From Castellaniella caeni NBRC 101664 (GTDB lineage Bacteria > Pseudomonadota > Gammaproteobacteria > Burkholderiales > Burkholderiaceae_B): 64,000 bases of DNA. The stretch is taken from the NCBI RefSeq assembly GCF_001592225.1, contig NZ_BCWN01000002.1, positions 124,001 to 188,000 on the forward strand, written 5' to 3'. Within the stretch, counting starts at the first letter, position 1. Every line of letters starts with the position of its first letter. The notes beneath the pieces were generated by a model. It ran no database searches. It worked only from the letters and a program-made list of their open reading frames with translations, and was not told where the DNA came from. Below, in pieces: positions 24,057 to 33,033 of the stretch. Made by a program: the position numbers and the translations under genes.

Positions 24057-26198
24057 TCAGATGGGCCGCAGGTCGGCCTCGGCCCCCAGCAGTATCTCGA
24101 AGGCCCGGGGGTCGAGCGGGCGCGAGAACAGATAGCCCTGGCCGTAATCGCAGCCAGCGTCGGCCAGCAGCCGGTACTGCCGCGCCGTCTCGATGCCCTC
24201 GGCCACCACGCGCAGGCCCAGCTTGTGGGCCAGCAATATGATGGCTTCGCACAAGGCGTGATCGGCGCTGCCGCGATGCAGGTTGGCCACGAAGGACTGG
24301 TCGATCTTGAGAAAGTCGATGCCAAATTTGCGCAGATAGGACAACGAGGAATAGCCCGTGCCGAAATCGTCGAGGGCCACCTGCACGCCGGTTTCGCGGA
24401 AGGCTTCGAGCTGATGGCGGATGCGGTCGTCGCCCGAATCGATCAGCAGCCCCTCGGTGATCTCGACGATGACCTGCTGCGGCGGCAGGCCCAGAGTATT
24501 GAGGTGCGAACCCCAGAACGCGAAATCCAGCCCTTCCTGGCGCAGCTGGGCCGGTGAAATATTGACGCTGACCTGGATGTCCTGCCGAAAACGCTGGCGC
24601 CATTCGGCGGCCTGGCGCGTGGCTTCGCAAAAGACCCAGTCGCCCAGCGGGCGGATGATGCCGGTTTCTTCAGCCAGCGGGATGAATTCGGTGGGCGGCA
24701 CCAGGCCGCGCAGCGGATGGTGCCAGCGCAGCAGGGTCTCGGCCTTGATGACCTGGCCGCTGACGAGATCGACGATGGGCTGGTAATCCAGGGTGAACTG
24801 GTGCTGGTCGAGCGCCAGGTGCAGGTCGTTGACCAGGCGCATGCGGGTCTGCGCGCGCTCTTGCATCGAGACGGTGAAGTAGCGGCTGCGGTTGCGCCCG
24901 TCGGCCTTGGCCGAATACATGGCCTGGTCGGCATTGTTGAGCAGCGTTTCGGCATCGGTGGCGTCGTCCGGAAAAAACGTGACGCCGATGCTGGTGGACA
25001 CGAAAACCGTCTCGACCCCCAGGTGGAATGGCTCGGCCAGCGAGCGCAGGATGGCGCGCGTCAGGCGCTCGATGTCGCGCGGCTCGCGCACGTCGTCGAG
25101 CAGCACGGTGAATTCATCCCCCCCCAGCCGGGCCACGGTGTCGCTCTGGCGCACGCAGGCGCTCAGGCGGCGGGCGGCTTCTTTCAGAAGCTCGTCGCCC
25201 ATGGCGTGGCCCAGGGTGTCGTTGATTTCTTTGAAGCGGTCGAGATCCAGGAACAGCAGGCCGATGCGCCCGCCCGAGCGACGGGCCTTGCGGATGCTTT
25301 GTTCGAGGCGGTCGTGGAACATCTGCCGGTTGGGCAGATCGGTGAGGCGGTCGAAATTGGCCTGCTTCCAGATGATGGCCTCGGCCTGTTTGATCTCGGC
25401 GATGTTGGAGAAGATCATCACCCGGCGGTGCACTTCGCCGTCTTCGGTGAACGAGGTATTGATGCTGAGCCATTCGGGATAGAGCTCGCCATTGGCGTGC
25501 TGCCCCCAGTGTTCGCCCTGCCAGCTGCCGGTTTCCAGGACGGTGCGCCACACGGCGCGATAGAACTCGCGGTCGTGGCAAGGTGAATTGAGACAGCGCA
25601 CGTGCTGGCCCACGACGTCGGCCTCGGCCCGTCCACGCAGGCTGACGAACGCCGGGTTGACGTCGAGAATCACCCCCTTGGAATCGAGCACCAGCATGCC
25701 TTCGCTGGTATTGCGATACACCAGCGAGGCAAGCTCGGCCTGGCGGTCGCGATCGCCGTCGCCCAGACCCGCGCGGCGCTGCCGCATGACGTACAGGTGA
25801 CTGCGCCCCGAGGGTGAAGGGATGTGCGTGGCGGCCCCCGCCAGCGCCAGCGGCCCGGACTGCCGGTGCTGACCGCACCCGCGCCACAGCAGGGTGCTGC
25901 GTGCGCCTTCTTCATCCAGACGCGCATTGACCTCGTGCACGTCGGGCAGCAAGCGGCCCACGGGCAGGCCGATTGCCGCCCCTCGGCGGTAACCGAACAG
26001 GCGCTCGGCACTGCGGTTCATGTAGACGATGGCGCCATCGGTGTCGGTGGCCAGAAAGGCATCTTGGGAAAAATCGCCCAGGCGCAGCAGGGCCAGGATG
26101 TGCGAGCGATCGGACGAACCCGGCGCCAGCAGGATTGCCGCCTCGCGGCCTGCGGGCCGACTACCATTCAACTGAGCGGGGACTGATGAGAGAACCAT
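24057..26198 (-). CDS. PAS-PAS-GGDEF-EAL c-di-GMP signalling protein
   Basis: The product is about 713 aa without TM segments. Two PAS domains (about 35-150 and 150-275) are followed by a diguanylate cyclase domain with an intact LGGDEF signature and a phosphodiesterase domain. The EAL signature appears as ETLLRW but the catalytic Glu is kept, as are DDFGTGYSSL and EGIET. Both activities are therefore possible, with the PAS domains sensing a cytosolic or redox signal. ATG 26198 is preferred over a GTG one codon earlier. Confidence 0.93.
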   Translation of the reverse strand: MVLSSVPAQLNGSRPAGREAAILLAPGSSDRSHILALLRLGDFSQDAFLATDTDGAIVYMNRSAERLFGYRRGAAIGLPVGRLLPDVHEVNARLDEEGARSTLLWRGCGQHRQSGPLALAGAATHIPSPSGRSHLYVMRQRRAGLGDGDRDRQAELASLVYRNTSEGMLVLDSKGVILDVNPAFVSLRGRAEADVVGQHVRCLNSPCHDREFYRAVWRTVLETGSWQGEHWGQHANGELYPEWLSINTSFTEDGEVHRRVMIFSNIAEIKQAEAIIWKQANFDRLTDLPNRQMFHDRLEQSIRKARRSGGRIGLLFLDLDRFKEINDTLGHAMGDELLKEAARRLSACVRQSDTVARLGGDEFTVLLDDVREPRDIERLTRAILRSLAEPFHLGVETVFVSTSIGVTFFPDDATDAETLLNNADQAMYSAKADGRNRSRYFTVSMQERAQTRMRLVNDLHLALDQHQFTLDYQPIVDLVSGQVIKAETLLRWHHPLRGLVPPTEFIPLAEETGIIRPLGDWVFCEATRQAAEWRQRFRQDIQVSVNISPAQLRQEGLDFAFWGSHLNTLGLPPQQVIVEITEGLLIDSGDDRIRHQLEAFRETGVQVALDDFGTGYSSLSYLRKFGIDFLKIDQSFVANLHRGSADHALCEAIILLAHKLGLRVVAEGIETARQYRLLADAGCDYGQGYLFSRPLDPRAFEILLGAEADLRPI

Positions 26199-26465
26199 CA
26201 CACAGGCCGTGGTAGAGGCGAGGAAGGGGGCATGACCGTATTGGGAAACCGAAGACCTGCAACACCCGATCTTTTAACACGACGTCAGGATTTTCACTAT
26301 CCGTAATATCCATGAGCGTGTGGTGGAATCGGCCTCTCAGAACCTGGGCGCATAAGCATATGGGCCCGTACGCTCATGCGGTGGCCACTACCCGCGCCAC
26401 CACCATCCTCGCAGCGGCTGCCCTGTCACGGCGGCTTCCTGCGCCGCGCCCGCGGCGCGGGGGCT

Positions 26466-27113
26466 TCAGGGCGCCTCGCCGAAATACTCTTTGAACTGGT
26501 GCCCCAGCTTGCGCGCCTTGGTGCGCAGGTACTGCTCGTTGTACGGGTTGCGGTTGACCTGCAGCGGGATGTGCTCGACCACCTCGATGCCCAGTTCGCC
26601 CAGCACCCGCTCTTTACGCGGATTGTTGGTCATCAGACGCACGCGGCGGATGCCGAAATGCGCCAGCATCGGACGGCACAGGTCGTAGCGGCGCATGTCG
26701 GCGGGAAAACCCAGGCGCTCGTTGGCCTCGACGGTATCGGCCCCCTGGTCTTGCAGCTGGTAGGCACGAATCTTGTTCAGCAGCCCGATGCCGCGCCCTT
26801 CCTGGCGCAGGTACAGGATGATGCCGCGCCCTTCTTCGGCAATGCGCTGCATGGCTGCCTCAAGCTGCGCGCCGCAGTCACAGCGCTGGCTGAACAGCGC
26901 ATCGCCCGTGAGGCATTCGGAGTGGATGCGCGCGAGCACCGGGGCGTCGGTGCCCACGTCGCCCAGGGTGAGTGCAACGTGCTCTTTGCCCGAGGCGGGC
27001 TCGGCGAAGGCATGAATGTGAAAAATCGCCCAGGGCGTGGGCAGCTGCGCGGAAGCAACGTACTGCAGCAGATCGTGGTCGGCAGCCGGGGGGGCACCAG
27101 AAGAGGCGGGCAT
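26466..27113 (-). CDS. ribA: GTP cyclohydrolase II
   Basis: The product is 215 aa and catalyses the first step of riboflavin synthesis from GTP. Zinc ligands are in [17 protein letters not shown], with the catalytic segment [20 protein letters not shown] and the NPRKERVL loop. It is a stand-alone ribA without the RibB domain. The 263-bp gap upstream of its end and the 204-bp gap ahead of its start contain no gene I can support, and no FMN riboswitch is evident. Confidence 0.96.
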   Translation of the reverse strand: MPASSGAPPAADHDLLQYVASAQLPTPWAIFHIHAFAEPASGKEHVALTLGDVGTDAPVLARIHSECLTGDALFSQRCDCGAQLEAAMQRIAEEGRGIILYLRQEGRGIGLLNKIRAYQLQDQGADTVEANERLGFPADMRRYDLCRPMLAHFGIRRVRLMTNNPRKERVLGELGIEVVEHIPLQVNRNPYNEQYLRTKARKLGHQFKEYFGEAP

Positions 27114-27317
27114 GAGGCAGAATCAGAGAAAAGAATGACGAGGGCCGACGTGCTGCCGCATGAAGTTGGCAGGCCGCCCGAACGCCCTGGAAAAACTATA
27201 GATTAACAAGATTAGCAGCGCCACGCCCAAGCTCGAAGGCGTTTTCGCCCAGCCAGCCGACAGTGCTTCAATGCCTATGCACACGCTATCGGGCCTGTTC
27301 GCCACAAGGCCGCCCTG

Positions 27318-28370
27318 TCACACCGCTGGCCGGGTGCTGGATCGTTCGACGACGCGCACGGGCGTAACAATACGCTGTGCAGGGCTGCTGGCACCCGCCT
27401 CGATGTGGTTGAGCAGCGCCTCGACAGCCGCATGCGTCATCCGCTCTGCGTCCTGCTCGATCGTCGTGAGTTCATAGCCGCCCCACCCCGATTGGGGCAC
27501 GTTGTCGAATCCCACGACCTGGACATCTTCAGGCACACGCAGCCCCAGGGTGCCGCGCAGTGCATCCATCACCGCGAACGCCATGTGGTCGTTTGCAACG
27601 AATACCGCATCGGGAGGGTCTGGACGGCGAAACATGTCGATGGCCACGGCCTTGGCCGTATCAAAATCGTAGTCGCCGTATGCCGTTGCAAACAAAGGCA
27701 GCCCAAGCGCCGACAGGCCGCTCAGGAAACCTGCTTCCCGATCTCTTGAGGTGGATGAATCGACCACGCCACCAATAAAACCGATACGGCGGGCGCCTCG
27801 CTCAAACAGCAAACGTGCCGCCAGCTGCCCTCCCTGGAAGTTGTCCGATTCCACGGTAGTAGCGCTCTGCACCGACGCAACACGGTTGAAGAGAACAATC
27901 GGGATATGGGCCGCCTGGCAATGTGCTGCCACCAGCGACGAAAGCGTCGTACTGGCAAGCAGGATGCCATCGACCTGATATTGCAAAATATCGTGGATGA
28001 GCGCATCGGTTGCGTTATCTCCCGGTCCGCGATCATTGCCGACGAACAGCAGTATATGGTAGCCACGTGCTTGTAAAAGCTGCGACAGCAATTCAATGAC
28101 ATTGGGATAAAACTGGTTGTGCAAATAACACACAACCACGCCGATCATGTGCGAACGGCGGGTCGAGAGCGTCCGGGCAATCGCATTGGGGCGATAACCA
28201 AGCTTTTTCGCCGCGCTCAGTACGAGTGCCCGCGTCGACTTGGCTACGCTCGTCCCAGGCGTGAATGTGCGGCTTACGGCGGACGTGCTGACACCAGCCA
28301 AGGCCGCAACGTCAGTCAACGTGGGTTGCCTTGTTGGCTTGACGGAAGATGGAGCTTTGTGGCGGGGCAT
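27318..28370 (-). CDS. LacI-family transcriptional regulator of the catabolic operon
   Basis: The product is 350 aa. The N-terminal HTH reads TLTDVAALAGVSTSAVSRTF, followed by the hinge and a periplasmic-binding-protein-like effector domain (GVVVCYLHNQFYPNVIELLS, VFVANDHMAFAVMDAL). ATG 28370 begins the conserved region. It is the last gene of a ten-gene minus-strand run, 28 bp after the SDR gene, so it is probably expressed with the operon it controls. Its likely operator is the 16-bp palindrome at 37985-38000. Confidence 0.9.
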   Translation of the reverse strand: MPRHKAPSSVKPTRQPTLTDVAALAGVSTSAVSRTFTPGTSVAKSTRALVLSAAKKLGYRPNAIARTLSTRRSHMIGVVVCYLHNQFYPNVIELLSQLLQARGYHILLFVGNDRGPGDNATDALIHDILQYQVDGILLASTTLSSLVAAHCQAAHIPIVLFNRVASVQSATTVESDNFQGGQLAARLLFERGARRIGFIGGVVDSSTSRDREAGFLSGLSALGLPLFATAYGDYDFDTAKAVAIDMFRRPDPPDAVFVANDHMAFAVMDALRGTLGLRVPEDVQVVGFDNVPQSGWGGYELTTIEQDAERMTHAAVEALLNHIEAGASSPAQRIVTPVRVVERSSTRPAV

Positions 28371-28398
28371 TAGCGACGATCCTCTGGGACGCCATAGA

Positions 28399-29154
28399 TT
28401 ACCACGCAGTCCACCCCCCATCGATTACCAGGCTGCTTCCCGTCATCAGGCTGGAGGCATCACTTGCCGCAAAAATGACGGCACTCACCACTTCCCGCGC
28501 CTCCCCCACTCTTCCCAGCGCGATTTTGCTCAATACTTGATCCTTGAATTCCTTTTTCTCCAGAAAAGGCTTCGTCATTGGAGTCTCGATGAATGTTGGG
28601 CAAATAGTGTTTATTCTGATTCCATAAGCCCCCAATTCGACCGCAACACACTTGGTCATGCCTTCCAGCGCCCACTTCGAAGCGCAGTACACGCTGCGGT
28701 TGGGCGCGCCTGTCTTCCCCATTTGCGACGAAATATTGACAATCGAGCCCTTGACGCCTTCTCTGATCATCTTGCCTGCCACCGCCTGCGTCGCAAAAAA
28801 TGCCGCTTTCACGTTCAGTTGCATGATCGTATCGAAATGAGCCTCCGATACGTCAGTGAACGCTTCTGGATAGTTGGTGCCAGCGTTATTGACCAACACA
28901 TCCAGCCGCGGCAGGGTATTCACCAGTCTCGAGAAAGCCGATGTGTCGGTCACATCACTCACGTGCACCTCACATCGGCCGCCCTGTGCACGAATTTCAT
29001 CCGACAAAGAGTCCAGTTCGCCGCTCGTGCGGGCGCAGGCAAGCACGTCCATCCCATGGGCGGCCAGCCCGAGCGCAATTGCCCGCCCGAGCCCCCGGCC
29101 GGCCCCCGTTACCAAGGCCCGCTTTCCTTGCAGGTCACCCGTCAATTCTGTCAT
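28399..29154 (-). CDS. Short-chain dehydrogenase/reductase
   Basis: The product is 251 aa, a classical SDR. TGAGRGLG binds the dinucleotide, NNAG stabilises the core, and the catalytic Ser and YCASK (Tyr, Lys) are present. The closest general type is gluconate 5-dehydrogenase/3-oxoacyl-ACP reductase-like. In this cluster it probably oxidises a secondary alcohol of the imported substrate, but which carbon cannot be read from sequence. GGAG precedes ATG 29154. Confidence 0.9.
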   Translation of the reverse strand: MTELTGDLQGKRALVTGAGRGLGRAIALGLAAHGMDVLACARTSGELDSLSDEIRAQGGRCEVHVSDVTDTSAFSRLVNTLPRLDVLVNNAGTNYPEAFTDVSEAHFDTIMQLNVKAAFFATQAVAGKMIREGVKGSIVNISSQMGKTGAPNRSVYCASKWALEGMTKCVAVELGAYGIRINTICPTFIETPMTKPFLEKKEFKDQVLSKIALGRVGEAREVVSAVIFAASDASSLMTGSSLVIDGGWTAW

Positions 29155-29189
29155 GGCATGATCTCCGTGCCTCTCGGGCTCGCAAACGG

Positions 29190-30512
29190 CTAGCTCTCTC
29201 GCACACCATACGCACTGCCATAGGGCACATCTTTATGGCCATAGCGGCGCAACCTGATATTGCACTGTTCGGCGTGGCCCACAAACCCTTCGAGCATGCA
29301 CAGCCGGGATCCATATTCGCCGACCAGCACGCTCGCCTCGTCGGTGAGGATTTTCTGGTAGCTATGGGTTTTTATGAATTTCCCGACCCAGAGGCCGCCC
29401 GTGTAGCGACCCGACCCTTTGGTGGGCAGCGTATGGTTCGTACCAATGCATTTGTCGCCATACGCCACGTTAGTGCGAGGCCCCAGAAACAGTGCCCCAT
29501 AATTCTGCATATGCGCCAAATACCAATCATCCCGATCCGTCATGACCTGGACGTGTTCCGACGGATTGTCGTTGGCCACTTGCAGCATTTCTTCGTGCGT
29601 ATCGCACAGCACGACGGTGCCGTAATCCCGCCAAGAGACAGAGGCGGTGGCGGCTGTAGGCAGAATGGTCAGCAGCCTCTCCACCTCTTTCATGGTCTCT
29701 CTTGCAAGTTTTTCGCTGTTGGTAATGAGCGTGGCCGGCGAGTTGTAGCCATGCTCGGCCTGGCCAAGCAGATCCGTGGCGCACAGTTCCCCATCGACGG
29801 TATCGTCGGCAATGACCATCGTCTCGGTCGGCCCTGCGAGAAGGTCGATTCCGGTATGGCCGAACAACTGACGCTTCGCCTCGGCGACATAAGCGTTGCC
29901 TGGGCCCACGAGCATGTCCACCGGGGCAATCGATTTAGTACCGATTGCAAAACTGGCCACAGCCTGCACCCCTCCGAGGCAGTAAATCTCTGTCGCCCCC
30001 CCAAGGTGCATGGCTGCAATCACGGCCGGGTTGGGTTTTCCCTTGAAGGGAGGCGTGGCCGCAGCGATCCGTTTGACACCGGCCACCGACGCGGTCACAA
30101 CGGACATATGCGCCGAACCCACCATCGGGAATTTCCCGCCAGGCACGTAGCAACCGACCGATGCGACCGGGATGTTGCGATGCCCGAGAATGACGCCCGG
30201 CAGCGTTTCAACCTCGATGTCGAGCAGCGCGTCCTTCTGATGCTGAGCAAAATTTCGTATCTGGGTCTGTGCAAACTCGATATCGGTTCTCTGCTGGTGG
30301 GTCACCTGAGACATCAGATCCTGGATTTCACCGTCGGTAAGCCGGAACGAAGGACGATCGAAGTCGTCGAACTTTTTCGACAATTCATGCACCGCTTCGT
30401 CGCCCCTTGCTTCAATGTCGGCAATAATCCCCGCGACAGCCTGCTCCACTTTTCTATCGTCGCTCCTGCGTTCATTTGCCGATTTGCCAGTTTTAAGATA
30501 TTTGATTGCCAT
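29190..30512 (-). CDS. HisD-like (HpsN-type) NAD-dependent alcohol dehydrogenase
   Basis: The product is 440 aa and belongs to the histidinol dehydrogenase family. Metal and catalytic residues are conserved: Gln and His in GQAEHGYNS, the Glu-His pair in NPSEHVQV, Asp and His in YGDKCIGTNHTLPT, and the C-terminal His in FVGHAEQ. No other his gene is nearby, so histidine synthesis is unlikely. Relatives such as HpsN oxidise a primary alcohol to a carboxylate in two NAD-dependent steps (2,3-dihydroxypropanesulfonate in HpsN). A similar four-electron oxidation of the imported compound is inferred. Confidence 0.85.
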   Translation of the reverse strand: MAIKYLKTGKSANERRSDDRKVEQAVAGIIADIEARGDEAVHELSKKFDDFDRPSFRLTDGEIQDLMSQVTHQQRTDIEFAQTQIRNFAQHQKDALLDIEVETLPGVILGHRNIPVASVGCYVPGGKFPMVGSAHMSVVTASVAGVKRIAAATPPFKGKPNPAVIAAMHLGGATEIYCLGGVQAVASFAIGTKSIAPVDMLVGPGNAYVAEAKRQLFGHTGIDLLAGPTETMVIADDTVDGELCATDLLGQAEHGYNSPATLITNSEKLARETMKEVERLLTILPTAATASVSWRDYGTVVLCDTHEEMLQVANDNPSEHVQVMTDRDDWYLAHMQNYGALFLGPRTNVAYGDKCIGTNHTLPTKGSGRYTGGLWVGKFIKTHSYQKILTDEASVLVGEYGSRLCMLEGFVGHAEQCNIRLRRYGHKDVPYGSAYGVRES

Positions 30513-30569
30513 TTCTACACCTTACTTTAAATTCAATTTTCAATAACCACATCATCAACAGCGAAGACA

Positions 30570-31514
30570 TCAATCGCGTTTCATGCCTTTCCGGAAGGCC
30601 ACCAGATCCATGAGATAGCCGTCTCTCCATTCAGAACGGGGCTTCAGCTGGCTGCGCGAAAGAAGCGCAGCGCGATCTTCATCCGCTCTTTTGATGACAT
30701 CATCGGGCCACGGCCCCTTCTTGCGGCCATTGTTCATCTCTGAATACATCCGGCGGAAGCGGCTTGCGTAGTCGCTGATACCACCAGGAGCGTTCAAATC
30801 GATGGTCTCAAAAGGCCCCATGAATTCCCATCGCAGACCCAGGCCGTCCCGAACCGTCGCGTCTATGTCATCCAGGCTGGCCACCCCGTCTTCATATAGC
30901 GCCCATGCTTCATTCAGTAATGCGCCCTGCAGCCGGTTGAGCACGAACCCGCCAATTTCCTTCCGCACCAGGATGGGAGTCTGGCCGATGGCCGTCATGA
31001 TCCCCCGCGCCTTCTCAACCACCTCTGGATCAGTCCAGGGGGTAGGCACCAGTTCGACCAGCGGTATCAAGTGGGGCGGATTGACGGGATGACAGATCAA
31101 CATCCGCCCACGATGCTTGCATTCCTCCGTGAATGCCGAGCCGGGGATCCCCGACGAAGATGACCCGATGATCGTATCCTTGCCGATGAGGCCGTCCAGC
31201 TGCGAAAACAGCGATGTCTTCACTTCAACGGTCTCCGCGGCCGATTCCTGCACATAGCAGGCACCATCCAGGGCATCCGGCAGGGTGCTGCACAGCGTCA
31301 CACGTTGACGGGCCGCGCGCGCGTCGGCGGCAGTCACCAGCTTGTGCGCCACCATGGCGTCCCAGGTGGCGTCAGCCCAGGCGCCATACGCCTCACAAGC
31401 TGCGGCCCGCTCGTCGTACATTTGCACCCGCCACCCGGCACGTGCAAACGCCACCGACCACGCACTACCAATCAAGCCAACACCTACGATTGCTGCTGTT
31501 TTCTCCACATTCAT
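30570..31514 (-). CDS. Lambda-crystallin-type 3-hydroxyacyl-CoA/L-gulonate 3-dehydrogenase family protein
   Basis: The product is 314 aa. The Rossmann domain starts AAIVGVGLIGSAWSVAFARAG and the catalytic domain has the conserved CHPVNPPHLIPLVELVPTP stretch (His) and GFVLNRLQGALLNEAW. This combination is closest to lambda-crystallin/L-gulonate 3-dehydrogenase and bacterial hydroxyacid dehydrogenases, rather than fatty-acid FadB. No CoA ligase or thiolase is nearby, which supports a free hydroxyacid such as an aldonate as substrate. ATG 31514 is better spaced from GGAG than the ATG one codon earlier. Confidence 0.85.
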   Translation of the reverse strand: MNVEKTAAIVGVGLIGSAWSVAFARAGWRVQMYDERAAACEAYGAWADATWDAMVAHKLVTAADARAARQRVTLCSTLPDALDGACYVQESAAETVEVKTSLFSQLDGLIGKDTIIGSSSSGIPGSAFTEECKHRGRMLICHPVNPPHLIPLVELVPTPWTDPEVVEKARGIMTAIGQTPILVRKEIGGFVLNRLQGALLNEAWALYEDGVASLDDIDATVRDGLGLRWEFMGPFETIDLNAPGGISDYASRFRRMYSEMNNGRKKGPWPDDVIKRADEDRAALLSRSQLKPRSEWRDGYLMDLVAFRKGMKRD

Positions 31515-31526
31515 CATGTTCTCCGA

Positions 31527-32414
31527 CTACCCCACCCTGGACTCATCACCATCGGCAAGGCATATTTCTGTAATACGCAAGCCATCGGATGTGATGCGTG
31601 AAGGGAAAGTATCTTTCAGACGTTCCTCATGAATAGGTATGACCCGATGGCTCTCATAATTGACCGCCTTCATCATGGCCTCGGTGGCCAATACCAGATT
31701 GGTTTGGCTGCCTACCGCCAGGCCCACCGGGGTATAAACGCCACTTGCGCCAGAGCCGTCGTCCACCCCGTTCAGGTTCTCGAACATGTATACGAGATCC
31801 CCCGCCAACACCCACTTGTCATTCGATTCCGCATTGCCATCATTGCGCACCGCAACCCACATGGAGCCATAGGTATGCGTGTCGAATGCAGCACGCAGAT
31901 CAATACCTGGAAGCACATCGTCCATGTCGCCGTCCACCGTCACCAGACGGTTTTGCTGGGCAAGCGCAACGCCACGAACGATATCGCCGCTATCCACCGC
32001 CCCCATCATCCAGCGCATCCGTTCAGGAAGCGACATGACCCACACCCACTTCGAGATTTCGCGCTGCTGAACGTAGAACGTCGCCTTGGGGAATGCTTCG
32101 ACATTGCCAAAGTGGTCAAAGTGAGCGTGCGTGATAAAGCACGAATCAACGTCATCCGGTTTTATCCCGAGCGGCGCCATCACCTGAGCGGGCGAATGCC
32201 AGTTTTCAACACCAAATCGGGTCGCCAACGTTGCGCCATAGTCTTTCTGATTGAAGCCGACATCTACCATCGCCACATGGTCACGCCCCTTGATGACGAC
32301 ATAACAGTATGGCAACTTTACATATCCTTGATTATGCGCCCCATATATGACGCCGCTTTTATGATATTTCTTTACATAGGCATATTCACAAACCCAGATC
32401 GAATAATCCGCCAT
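31527..32414 (-). CDS. Metallo-beta-lactamase-fold hydrolase (AHL-lactonase-like)
   Basis: The product is 295 aa. The binuclear zinc motif HAHFDHFG is followed by further ligands in FDTHTYGSM, LAGDLVYMFEN and IPIHEERL, as in N-acyl homoserine lactonases. In a sugar-type catabolic operon it more likely opens a lactone intermediate than a quorum signal; that is inference. ATG 32414 has GGGAGA upstream. It starts 26 bp after an unrecognised gene and ends 12 bp before the dehydrogenase gene. Confidence 0.85.
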   Translation of the reverse strand: MADYSIWVCEYAYVKKYHKSGVIYGAHNQGYVKLPYCYVVIKGRDHVAMVDVGFNQKDYGATLATRFGVENWHSPAQVMAPLGIKPDDVDSCFITHAHFDHFGNVEAFPKATFYVQQREISKWVWVMSLPERMRWMMGAVDSGDIVRGVALAQQNRLVTVDGDMDDVLPGIDLRAAFDTHTYGSMWVAVRNDGNAESNDKWVLAGDLVYMFENLNGVDDGSGASGVYTPVGLAVGSQTNLVLATEAMMKAVNYESHRVIPIHEERLKDTFPSRITSDGLRITEICLADGDESRVG

Positions 32415-32440
32415 TACAGTCTCCCATGAGAATAAATTCG

Positions 32441-32998
32441 CTACACCGTATGGGTGTGCCCCCCGTGAGCGCAGCACGCATCCGCAAAATCAACCATTTC
32501 CATCCCCAACTCAGCCCACTGCGCCTCTTTTATTGCCGCATGAGCCGCCGCCAACGACGCATAGACAGGCGGCCGGTATAAAAACGAAGCAGAAGACGCG
32601 GACGACTGGCTTGAAACCCATTCGATGAGCCCGCGGCACAATTCGTTCGCCTTCAACAGGTGCCGTACCTTGACAGCCAAGAGACCCGTGCCGCGGGAGC
32701 TGCAGCGCTGGAGAGAGTTCTGTATCTCGTGACAACGCTTCGTGCATCTCGCCAATGCGGTTGGTTCGCGAAAGAGGCACGTTTGCCGAGTCCCCAGGAC
32801 AAGGATCAACAGTCCGCCGACCTCACCCACAAGACCACGCAACTCGTAAAACGCATGCTTCAACTCAGTCTCGATACCCGCAGCGCTATCAGCGAGGTGC
32901 GCCAAATGGCTATCCTCACCGGCCGGAGCCCGGCGCATGACTTGCCCGGCACCAATGACCTCCTGCGTCAATCTCTCATCCTTATTCGTGAGAATCAT
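32441..32998 (-). CDS. Unrecognised 185-aa cytoplasmic protein in the catabolic operon
   Basis: No signal peptide or TM segment is evident. The protein has a charged N-terminal third, a central segment with Leu/Val-rich helices (AFYELRGLVGEVGGLLILVLG), several cysteines and a His-rich C terminus (CCAHGGHTHTV) that could bind metal. AGGAG sits 6 bp ahead of ATG 32998, and the gene lies between the binding-protein gene (35 bp away) and the lactonase-like gene (26 bp away), so it is very probably real. I do not recognise a family. It may be an enzyme subunit or accessory specific to this pathway. Confidence 0.7.
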   Translation of the reverse strand: MILTNKDERLTQEVIGAGQVMRRAPAGEDSHLAHLADSAAGIETELKHAFYELRGLVGEVGGLLILVLGTRQTCLFREPTALARCTKRCHEIQNSLQRCSSRGTGLLAVKVRHLLKANELCRGLIEWVSSQSSASSASFLYRPPVYASLAAAHAAIKEAQWAELGMEMVDFADACCAHGGHTHTV

Positions 32999-33033
32999 GC
33001 GTCGCTCCTGGAGTGGTTAATAATCGCCCATCG

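Noticed and set aside
29190-30512. Histidinol dehydrogenase of histidine biosynthesis
   Set aside because: The fold and catalytic residues fit the HisD family, but the gene lies in a sugar-type catabolic operon and no other his gene is near; a catabolic HpsN-like role fits better.
31527-32414. Quorum-quenching lactonase
   Set aside because: The fold matches AHL lactonases, but no quorum-sensing genes are nearby and the operon is catabolic, so a metabolic lactone is the more economical substrate.
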